Shown: positions 24,542 through 34,050 of the stretch, one piece after another
Layout of the letters: the number at the start of each line of letters is the position of its first letter
How positions within the stretch are numbered: the stretch's first letter is position 1
Origin: Streptomyces sp. ISL-43
GTDB lineage: Bacteria; Actinomycetota; Actinomycetes; Streptomycetales; Streptomycetaceae
Assembly: GCF_018614195.1 (NCBI RefSeq)
Contig: NZ_JAGGOT010000044.1
Coordinates: 1-64,000 of the forward strand
Reading direction: 5' to 3'
Length of the DNA stretch: 64,000 nt
Made by a program: the position numbers and the translations under genes
The notes under the pieces: generated by a model
The model's input: only the letters and a program-made list of their open reading frames with translations
Told to the model about the DNA's origin: nothing
The model's database searches: none

Positions 24542-26500
24542 GTGGCGCAGCAGCACACGACGTCACTCCGGCTCCGTCTCCGGTACCGCTTCGACCATCT
24601 GGTCTCGGGGGGAACGACGGCGCTCATCGGCTGGCTCGCCCTGGCCTGCCTCGCCGTCGTCGTTCCGGCGAGCATGGTCCTCGTCTGGTCGGACCGGGCC
24701 GCTCCGGCCACGCTCTCCGGCCGGCTCACCGCCGTGTGGGTCAGCGTCGGCCAGACCCTGAAGATCGGGGGCGCCGTCGGCTCCCCGCTCTACGTGCTGG
24801 CCTCCGTATCGCTCGCGCTCGTGGCGCTGCTCTTCGTGTCGACCCTGGTCAGTCTGATCACCACGGGCATCAACCGGCGCATCATGTCGCTGCGCCTCGG
24901 CCACTCCACCGTGCTGGAGACGCGGCACACCGTCGTACTGGGATGGTCGGACCAGGTCTTTCCCGTGATCGGGGAGCTGGTGGCCGCCCACGCGAACCAG
25001 CGCCGCTCCGCCATCGCCGTGCTCGCCCCGCAGGACAAGGTGTGGATGGAGGACGAGATCTCCACCCGTGTCCGAGACCATGGCAGGACGCGGATCATCT
25101 GCCGCAACGGGAGCACCACCGACCCCACCGAGCTGTGCCGGGTGAGTCCGCGCACCGCGAAGGCGGTGCTGGTGCTGCCTCCCACCGGGGACACGGGTGA
25201 CGCCCACGTGGTGAAGACACTGCTCGCCCTCGACGCGGCCGTCCCCGGGTCCGGAGAGGGGGAAGCGGTGGTGGTCGCCGCCGTCCGTGACTCCCGCAAC
25301 CACATGACCGCCAGGCTGGCCGCCGGGCCCACGGGGCACGTGCTGTGCGTCGACGACATCGTCGCCCGGCTCCTCGTTCAGACGGCCCGGCAGCCCGGCC
25401 TCTCGCTCGTCTACTCGGAGTTGCTGGACTTCGAGGGCGACGAGTTCTACCCGGTCGCCGCCGAGGGCCTCACGGGGCGGCCGTTCGGCGAGGCGCTGCT
25501 GTCGTTCGCCACGTCCTCGGCCGTCGGCCTGCTGCACAGCGACGGGAGCGTCACCCTCAATCCGGATCCGGGGGCGGTGATCGGCCCGGCCGACCGGATC
25601 ATCGTCATCTCCCAGGACGACGACACGGCCGTGCGGGCGGACGTGGCCTCCCATGTCGAGGAGGCCGCGATCGTGACGGCCGGGCCCCGGATCGCCCAGG
25701 CCGAACGCCTCCTCCTGCTCGGCTGGAACCGCCGCGCCCCGCTCGTCATCGAGCAGCTCGACCAGTACGTGAGCCCGGGGACCACCCTGGACGTCGTGGC
25801 GCTCGGCGAGTACGCAGCCACGCGCGGCGCCCCAGTCGTCACGGCCACGCGGTCCCGCCTCGACGTGTCCTTCCACGACGGCGACATCACCGACCCGCTC
25901 ACCCTGGCCAAGCTGGACGTGCCCTCGTACGACAGCGTGATCGTGATCGGTGAGACGGAGCCCGCCGCCTCGGCCTGCGGCTCGGCCTCGGACGCGCACG
26001 CCGTCGCCCTCGCTCCGGTGACGGATCCGCAAGCGCGGGCGGACGACAGGACGCTGGTCGCCCTGCTGCACCTGCGGGCCCTCGGGGACGCCGCGCAGCG
26101 GGAACTCGCGCTCACCACCGAGATGTCCGACGACGGCAACCGGCTCCTCGCGCCCGCCCGGGGCGGCGCCGACTTCATCGTGAGCGGCAGGCTGATCAGC
26201 CTTCTGATGACCCAGATCTCGGAGAGCCCGTATCTCGCCGAGGTCTTCGAGGAGTTGTTCAAGGCGGAGGGCCACGAGTTCCACCTCAAGCCGGCCGCGG
26301 ACTACGTCCGGGCCGGTCATGAGGTCTCGTTCGCCACCGCCGTCGAGTCGGCGCGGCGGCGCCGGGAATGCGCGGTCGGCTACCGGCTGCGCGCGCGGAG
26401 CGCCACGGGCCCCGACTACGGGGTGCGGATCAACCCCGACAAGCGGCAGCGGGTCCGCTTCTCGGAGCAGGACTGGCTGATCGTGCTCGCCGAGAGCTGA
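24542..26500 (+). CDS. CASTOR/POLLUX-type ion channel with RCK/TrkA-N domains
   Basis: This protein of about 652 aa starts at GTG (VAQQHTTSLRLRLRYRFDHL) with GGGAG 6 nt upstream. Two membrane helices (about 20-50 and 85-115) flank a short pore-like segment. A long cytoplasmic part follows, with two Rossmann-like RCK modules. The first begins HTVVLGWSDQVFPVIGEL and the second LLLLGWNRRAPLVIEQL. Plant CASTOR and POLLUX and their bacterial relatives are calcium-regulated cation channels with this layout. Ion selectivity here is not known. The C-terminal part ends RFSEQDWLIVLAES. It converges on the amine oxidase gene. Confidence 0.85.
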   Translation: MAQQHTTSLRLRLRYRFDHLVSGGTTALIGWLALACLAVVVPASMVLVWSDRAAPATLSGRLTAVWVSVGQTLKIGGAVGSPLYVLASVSLALVALLFVSTLVSLITTGINRRIMSLRLGHSTVLETRHTVVLGWSDQVFPVIGELVAAHANQRRSAIAVLAPQDKVWMEDEISTRVRDHGRTRIICRNGSTTDPTELCRVSPRTAKAVLVLPPTGDTGDAHVVKTLLALDAAVPGSGEGEAVVVAAVRDSRNHMTARLAAGPTGHVLCVDDIVARLLVQTARQPGLSLVYSELLDFEGDEFYPVAAEGLTGRPFGEALLSFATSSAVGLLHSDGSVTLNPDPGAVIGPADRIIVISQDDDTAVRADVASHVEEAAIVTAGPRIAQAERLLLLGWNRRAPLVIEQLDQYVSPGTTLDVVALGEYAATRGAPVVTATRSRLDVSFHDGDITDPLTLAKLDVPSYDSVIVIGETEPAASACGSASDAHAVALAPVTDPQARADDRTLVALLHLRALGDAAQRELALTTEMSDDGNRLLAPARGGADFIVSGRLISLLMTQISESPYLAEVFEELFKAEGHEFHLKPAADYVRAGHEVSFATAVESARRRRECAVGYRLRARSATGPDYGVRINPDKRQRVRFSEQDWLIVLAES

Positions 26501-26520
26501 CGGCGCCGCCGGGGCGGCCG

Positions 26521-28488
26521 CTACGCCGTGTGCACCTCCAGGGCGGTCCGCACCGCGGATTCCAGGGCTCCCTCGATCCACGCGGGCTTGATCGAGGTGT
26601 GGCATCCGGCGAAGTGCAGGTTGCCCTCGGCCTTTCGGACGTGGGGGAAGAGCTCGGTGTGCTGGCCGGGCAGCAGTACGGACGCCTCACCGTAGGCGTA
26701 CGGGTCGCGCATCCAGGACTGGGTGCGGCCGACACCGGTGTAGAACACCTCGATGCGCTGCCCGAACACCTCCTGCACCCCGGCGAGGGCGCGCGGGTAG
26801 CGCTCCTCGTCGTCCAGGGAGTCCCACTTCAGGGCGTCGTCCGACCAGCTGTAGGAGGCGAGGATGACGCCGCCGGCGCTGCCTTCGACGGGGTAGGAGG
26901 GCTGGAACATGAAGCGGTTGGGGTTGTCGGTGGCCGAGCCGCCGCCGATGACGCCGGCCGCCTCGGGCTGGTCGCGGGTGACCACGCGGCTGGCGGCGTA
27001 GTGGGAGCGCTGGCCCGCGGAGATGTGGCCCTCGGGCACGGAGGAGTGGGCGCCCAGCAGGGTTCCGTTCGCCGGGGTCTGCCCGGTCTGGTACTTCCGG
27101 TACAGGCCGGGCTGCACGGCCTCGAGCTCGCGCTTCCAGTCGGCCTCGTCGAACTCCCACCAGCGGCGGCTGAATTCGAGCAGCACCTTGGTGGCGGCGT
27201 CGTAGTGCAGCTCGGTGACCGCGCGCCGCTTGCCGTACGAGAGCGCCGGGGTGATGGGGATGTGGCGCAGCCCGGAGAAGGGGACGGTGATGATGGCGGT
27301 GTCGGCGGTGAACGTCTCGCGCCGCACGGGGCTGCCGCCGCGGCCCTCGGAGACGGTTTCGACGGTGACCTTGCCCTCGCCGTGGGTGATGCGGGTCGCG
27401 CGGCGGTCGAGCCGCACGAGGTCCTTGACGCGCGCGTACAGCGCGTCGGCCAGGGTGGCGGTGCCGTCGGGCAGTTCGTAGAAGGCGGTGTCGGGGCTGA
27501 TCAGGGAGGCGCCGATGAAGCTGTGCACGAAGGCGAGGTGCAGGCGGGAGGTGAGGTTCTCGACGGTTCCGATCAGGTCGATGGTCCGCTCGTCGAGCTT
27601 GGCCTCCTCCGTCAGGAAGCGGTACATCGACATGTGGCCGTAGCGCTGGATGACGCGCGCCCAGCCCTCGACGAGTTCCTTGTCCTTCTTGCCCTCGATC
27701 TCCTTGCGTACGGGGGCGAAGGCGTCGCGGACGATCTGCGAGGCGGGGACGGACTCGTACGCCTGCGGCACTCCGAAGGAACGATTGAGCGCCTGCGGGG
27801 CGCGCGCGTAGTCGGCGCGGCGGACGCGGATGCCGTTGACGTAGATCCACGTCCGGTAGGCGGGGCGGCCGGCTCCGTCCACGTCGACCAGGTGGAAGCG
27901 CCGGCGCTTGAGGCCGAGGCTGTCCATCAGTCCGGTGACCAGCGGGTGGCTGTCGGGGATGCGCATCGCGCCGGCCTCGGCGTACTGCTTCGGGTCGGCG
28001 AAGGCCGGGGCGGCGTTCTCGTGGCCGCCGGTGCGGAAGGTCTTGATCCGGCCGCCCACCCGGTTGGCGTTGGCCTCGATGACGGTGACCTGGTGGCCGG
28101 CCCCGCGCAGGAGGTGGGCGGCGGTGAGGCCGGCCGGCCCGGCGCCGACGATCAGCACCTTCTTGCCGGGGCGGCGCGAGCGGGGCAGCCCGTCCTTCAG
28201 GAGGATGTCGGCGTAGCGCGGGACGAGCGGCTGGTCCTCGTCGTCCCGTACGAGGATGGCCCGGGCGATCGTCAGGCAGGCGCCCCAGTCGGCGACCGCG
28301 GCGCCGGGGACGGCCTGCGAGGGCTCGGCGGAGGTGACGGCGACCGTCAGCCCGCCTGATGCCGCGACGGCGGCCGCGCCGGCGATGACGGTACGGCGGG
28401 AGGGCCTGCGAGAGGGCGCCGGTGCGGGCTCGCCGGGGGTTCCGGGAGCTTCGGGGGTTTCGGAGTTGGCGTCGGGATCCATGATCAT
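26521..28488 (-). CDS. Secreted flavin amino-acid oxidase, L-glutamate-oxidase-like
   Basis: This protein of about 655 aa has a Tat-like signal (RRPSRRTVIAGAAAVAASGG) and an FAD-binding motif (VLIVGAGPAGLTAAHLLRGAGHQVTVIEANANRVGGR). The amine-oxidase fold runs to the C-terminus (FAGCHTSIKPAWIEGALESA). Long stretches match Streptomyces L-glutamate oxidase as I recall it (EAGAMRIP, TSRLHLAFVHSF, FSRRWWEF, NPNRFM, AWIEGA), including the positions of its substrate-contacting Arg, His and Trp residues. It should oxidise an L-amino acid to the keto acid with ammonia and hydrogen peroxide; glutamate specificity is inferred. The ATG at 28488 is chosen, and ATG at 28482 is equally possible. Confidence 0.85.
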   Translation of the reverse strand: MIMDPDANSETPEAPGTPGEPAPAPSRRPSRRTVIAGAAAVAASGGLTVAVTSAEPSQAVPGAAVADWGACLTIARAILVRDDEDQPLVPRYADILLKDGLPRSRRPGKKVLIVGAGPAGLTAAHLLRGAGHQVTVIEANANRVGGRIKTFRTGGHENAAPAFADPKQYAEAGAMRIPDSHPLVTGLMDSLGLKRRRFHLVDVDGAGRPAYRTWIYVNGIRVRRADYARAPQALNRSFGVPQAYESVPASQIVRDAFAPVRKEIEGKKDKELVEGWARVIQRYGHMSMYRFLTEEAKLDERTIDLIGTVENLTSRLHLAFVHSFIGASLISPDTAFYELPDGTATLADALYARVKDLVRLDRRATRITHGEGKVTVETVSEGRGGSPVRRETFTADTAIITVPFSGLRHIPITPALSYGKRRAVTELHYDAATKVLLEFSRRWWEFDEADWKRELEAVQPGLYRKYQTGQTPANGTLLGAHSSVPEGHISAGQRSHYAASRVVTRDQPEAAGVIGGGSATDNPNRFMFQPSYPVEGSAGGVILASYSWSDDALKWDSLDDEERYPRALAGVQEVFGQRIEVFYTGVGRTQSWMRDPYAYGEASVLLPGQHTELFPHVRKAEGNLHFAGCHTSIKPAWIEGALESAVRTALEVHTA

Positions 28489-28685
28489 GACCCAACTCTT
28501 GCCGCCCGTCCGGGCCCGGACGGCCAGAATGCGCCCGCGCGGGCAAGTACCACCCGGACGTGCGTCGCGTGCCGTCCCGTGCTGACGAACTGGGTTTCGT
28601 ACGGGCGGCCTCGGGTCCGGCCGGGCGGCCCGCCACAAAAGGGGAGGGCACACACCGTCACGGGCGAGGAGGGGCCATGGGACGG

Positions 28686-28962
28686 TCAGGCGTGGTTGGC
28701 GGGGAGGACGTCCGGGGAGAGGGCGCCCGCGTGGGCCGCGGCCGAGGTCATCCGCTTGCGGTGGTGGCGGCGGCAGAGGACCTCGTAGCCGATCTCCCCC
28801 GCCGGGCGGTTCACATCGCCGACGACGACCTGGAGCTGCTCCAGGCGGTCCGCCAGTTCGATCAGGCGCTGCGAGCCGGGGAACAGCTTGGTGCGGAAGT
28901 CCGTCGTGATGCCGAAGGCGAACACGTCCATGTCGAGGTCGTCGAGGATGCGGGCCAGCCAG
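28686..28962 (-). pseudogene. Thymidine kinase 3' fragment, copy 1
   Basis: The reading frame carries the C-terminal half of thymidine kinase (DMDVFAFGITTDFRTKLFPGSQRLIELADRLEQLQ ... VVGDVNRPAGEIGYEVLCRRHH, ending SPDVLPANHA). Similarity starts abruptly near 28962. About 27 codons holding the first zinc Cys pair and the lasso region are deleted in frame between short direct repeats. It cannot encode an active enzyme. It is the leftmost and most degraded of five tdk fragments in the island and probably marks the original left boundary. Confidence 0.85.
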
Positions 28963-29322
28963 CTGCTGCGGCGTGGGCTGCCCGCCAGGCAGTCCGGCCG
29001 CACGCCAACGGTGTCAGTGGCCGTCGTCCAGGGGCATCTGGCGATGGTGGAGGTGGAGGTCGACATGTCGGGTCGGCTGGGCATGGATGTCCGCGAGCGT
29101 CATGAAGTCCTCGAAGAGGGGATCCCGCCGGACGGGGTAGTGCTGGTCCGTGCGGCGGGGGTGCTGGGCGTCGCGCTGGTGCTCGCGGCGGGGACGGTAT
29201 GGGTGGACCGGCGGCTCAGCGCCCGCCGGCGGCAGCGGGGCGGGGGGCGCGCCGGGGCGTCACCGTACGGGCAACCGGGTGCCATCGGAGAGGTATCGGG
29301 GCGGGCGATGGCGGAGGCATAA
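28963..29322 (+). other. Possible truncated membrane-protein remnant
   Basis: A plus-strand frame gives a polar segment (VEVEVDMSGRLGMDVRERHEVLEEGIPPDG). One good membrane helix follows (VVLVRAAGVLGVALVLAAGTVWV) with a basic RRLSARRRQR stop-transfer sequence. It has no proper start, because the upstream part of the frame is antisense to the tdk fragment. It looks like the 3' end of a gene cut by rearrangement. I do not recognise it. Confidence 0.35.
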
Positions 29323-29448
29323 CGGATCGAAGGGGCGGGTTCCTAAGTTTCTCGTTGCCGGCCGAGAACGACCGGTTCGAAGAGGCGAGACAGGGGCCGG
29401 CCGCGAGGGTCTGGACCGCATGCCGCCGGTGACCCGAAGGAACCGAAC

Positions 29449-31059
29449 GTGCGCAGAATCGCGCTTCCCGCAGTGGCGGCGATGTCACTGGCCCTGCTGC
29501 TCCCGCAGTCGGCCGTCGCCGAGGACATCCCCTCCCCGGCGCTGGAGACCGGGGAGACCCAGCTGATCGGCCCGGGCATGTACCAGTCGGCCGACGACAG
29601 CTTCCAGATATCCGAGAACGACGTGTCGTACGGCCTGATGAGCCGTACCCACACGGTGGACGGGAACGGGCCGGGCGTCGCCCAGCCCCAGGACGCCCCG
29701 GCCGCCCGCGCCGACCTCGGGGTGTTCGGTCCGAGCTGGGAGGCCGAGTTCGTCGGCGGCCAGCTGAACCGCAAGCTGGTCCCCGGCTCAGGTTCGATCA
29801 CCACCACCGACCTGGACACCGCCGAGTCCGTCCGCTACGACCTGACCGACTCGGTGGCCGGCGCCAACGGCGGCAGCATCAACACCTACAAGGCGTCCGA
29901 CGGTTCCACGCTGGTGGAGAACGTGCAGTGGGACGACCTCGCGGGCGTGCTGAAGACCACGGTCACCGAGACGCTCAACATCGACCTCACCCAGGTCGCC
30001 TCCGGTGACGACGTGCCGCTGGACTCCTCCGGCAACCCGGTTCCGGCCACCTCCCTCAAGCCGTCCTACACCTGGAAGCAGGTCGGCGGCAGCGGCGACA
30101 ACTGGCGGGTGACGGCGGTCGGCAGCGCCGCCTTCAAGCAGACGACGGTCACCTACGACAGCACCGGCCGCGTCTCCACCGTCAAGGACCCGGCGCGTGC
30201 CGACGTCCCCGCGCAGACGGTCAAGGTCAACTACTCGACGGCCACCACCGCCTCCGGCCAGACCCTCGGCGATGTCGCCGGCCAGGTCAAGGACATCACC
30301 GTCACCGTCGGCCAGACCGTGCAGACCCTGGCCCGCTACTCGTACGACGGCTCCGGCCTGCTCCGCCAGGTCGTCGACCCGGCGGCCGGCAGCCAGCTCA
30401 ACACCTACAGCTACGACGCCTCGGACCGGGTGATCGCCGCCTCCGCCGAGGACGGCGCGTCCTGGCAGCTGACCTACTCCGGTGACGCGGCCGCCCCGCA
30501 GTCGGTGGAGACCACCGGGATCCGCCCGGAGGCCGGCAGCACCGTCCAGGGCGCCCCCAGCCTGGCCCAGGCGGACGGAATCGCCCCGGCCGCCGAGGAC
30601 TTCGCCGGCGGCGAGATCACCTCCGCCCAGGCCTACCCGAGCTACTGCTCCCGGCCCGAGTCGTGGATGTGGTACCAGTACAGCGGCTGTGCGACCAAGG
30701 TCGCCCACTACGGCTGGCGCAACCCGAGCTGGCGCAAGACCCCGACCGGCGCCTGGATCATGGGCGTCGAGAAGGACCACTGCACCAGCGCTGCCGACAA
30801 GCCCGGCGGCTGGGACTTCCGTGCCGCCTGCGACTCGCACGACTACGGCTACGGCACCATCGGCAACAGCTACAAGGGCTACCGCTACTACCTGGACCGC
30901 AACAAGGGCATCGCCACCGACGTCGCGTTCTACAACATCCTGTACTCCAACACCTGCCCGGCGTACTTCTTTAAGAGCGCCTGCCGGTCCACCGCGTACA
31001 CGTACTACACCGCGGTCTTCTACGGCGGCCACCCGAAGAACGGCGCCGACGCCACCTGA
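29449..31059 (+). CDS. Secreted YD-repeat protein with C-terminal phospholipase A2 domain
   Basis: This 536-aa protein (GTG start, AAGG upstream) has a signal peptide (MRRIALPAVAAMSLALLLPQ, cleavage after AVA). A long beta-rich region carries YD/RHS-like motifs (YDSTGRVSTV, YSYDGSGLLRQVVDPA, YSYDASDRVIAA). The C-terminal domain, from about residue 400, resembles the prokaryotic/fungal phospholipase A2 family: DHCTSAADKPGGWDFRAACDSHDYGYG with the catalytic His-Asp pair near 464, plus paired cysteines. It likely hydrolyses phospholipids outside the cell; a toxin or predation role is inferred from the RHS-like region. It is followed closely by a secreted protease. Confidence 0.82.
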   Translation: MRRIALPAVAAMSLALLLPQSAVAEDIPSPALETGETQLIGPGMYQSADDSFQISENDVSYGLMSRTHTVDGNGPGVAQPQDAPAARADLGVFGPSWEAEFVGGQLNRKLVPGSGSITTTDLDTAESVRYDLTDSVAGANGGSINTYKASDGSTLVENVQWDDLAGVLKTTVTETLNIDLTQVASGDDVPLDSSGNPVPATSLKPSYTWKQVGGSGDNWRVTAVGSAAFKQTTVTYDSTGRVSTVKDPARADVPAQTVKVNYSTATTASGQTLGDVAGQVKDITVTVGQTVQTLARYSYDGSGLLRQVVDPAAGSQLNTYSYDASDRVIAASAEDGASWQLTYSGDAAAPQSVETTGIRPEAGSTVQGAPSLAQADGIAPAAEDFAGGEITSAQAYPSYCSRPESWMWYQYSGCATKVAHYGWRNPSWRKTPTGAWIMGVEKDHCTSAADKPGGWDFRAACDSHDYGYGTIGNSYKGYRYYLDRNKGIATDVAFYNILYSNTCPAYFFKSACRSTAYTYYTAVFYGGHPKNGADAT

Positions 31060-31076
31060 CGGGCAGCGCGATCGCA

Positions 31077-31120
31077 GGGGGACCGGGCAGCTGAACAACC
31101 GACGCTGCTGCCCCGTCCCC
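31077..31120 (+). terminator. Imperfect stem-loop after the phospholipase gene
   Basis: GGGGGACCGGGCAGC (from about 31077) pairs with GCTGCCCCGTCCCC (31107-31120) with one mismatch or bulge and a loop of about 15 nt. It lies just past the stop codon and before the protease gene. Confidence 0.5.
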
Positions 31121-31257
31121 CGCCCCAGGGCCTGAGCACACGGCCTCGCCCCCTTGAACTTCCGGCCCTGAACTCGCGGGCCTCATAAGCGAGTTGCCCC
31201 CTCTCCTTTTTGCCGCCGCGGCACCGCCCGCTCGGTGCCTACTCCCTGGAGCCTGTC

Positions 31258-33645
<2,388 letters not shown>

Positions 33646-33682
33646 CCGGTCCTGTCTGGACCACTCCGAACCACTCCCGAAC

Positions 33683-33717
33683 GCGCGGCCCCCGGCTTCC
33701 CCCGCTGGGGGCCGCGC
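33683..33717 (+). terminator. Stem-loop terminator after the protease gene
   Basis: A perfect 11-bp stem (GCGCGGCCCCC at 33683-33693, GGGGGCCGCGC at 33707-33717) has a 13-nt loop and is followed by a pyrimidine run, 38 bp past the stop. Confidence 0.75.
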
Positions 33718-33881
33718 CCTTTCCGCAGGTGGGAGGGGCAGGGAAAAGGAAGGGATAACGGGCCGATAAGGATTCGAAGTCCCCCTCCCCTAACGTCTGC
33801 TGATAGCAGAGCGAGTCGCCCGGGGAACGGACCGGCAAGGGGCCGGAGTCCGGTGGGCGAGGGGTGAGAGGGAGTGGGGAC

Positions 33882-34037
33882 ATGGGGAACGGGCGTCTGG
33901 TCAAGGCGGTTGTGGCGGTCGCGGCGGTCATCGCGGGTGTCGTGCTGGCGGCCGGTACTGCGGTGGAGGGCGGGACGACGGTGACGGCTGCGGCCGGTGG
34001 GACGACGGTGGTCGTGCAGACCGAGCCCTGGGACTGA
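33882..34037 (+). CDS. Small exported peptide ending EPWD
   Basis: This 51-aa peptide (MGNGRLVKAVVAVAAVIAGVV...) has a GGGAG ribosome site in an AG-rich leader. A basic start and one hydrophobic helix (AVVAVAAVIAGVVLAAGTA) look like a signal peptide or anchor. A short polar tail follows, rich in Thr, Val and Gly and ending VVVQTEPWD. Its stop lies 14 bp from the stop of the convergent SARP/NB-ARC/TPR regulator. Small secreted peptides next to NB-ARC/TPR regulators could be signals, but no function is shown. Confidence 0.55.
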   Translation: MGNGRLVKAVVAVAAVIAGVVLAAGTAVEGGTTVTAAAGGTTVVVQTEPWD

Positions 34038-34050
34038 GCGGCGGCCCGGG

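Noticed and set aside
26368..28359. A plus-strand open frame of 663 codons
   Set aside because: It is antisense to the amine oxidase gene and overlaps the end of the channel gene in another frame.
28489..28685. tRNA gene as the island attachment site
   Set aside because: I looked for a tRNA-like sequence at both island edges and saw none. The tdk junctions explain the boundaries better.
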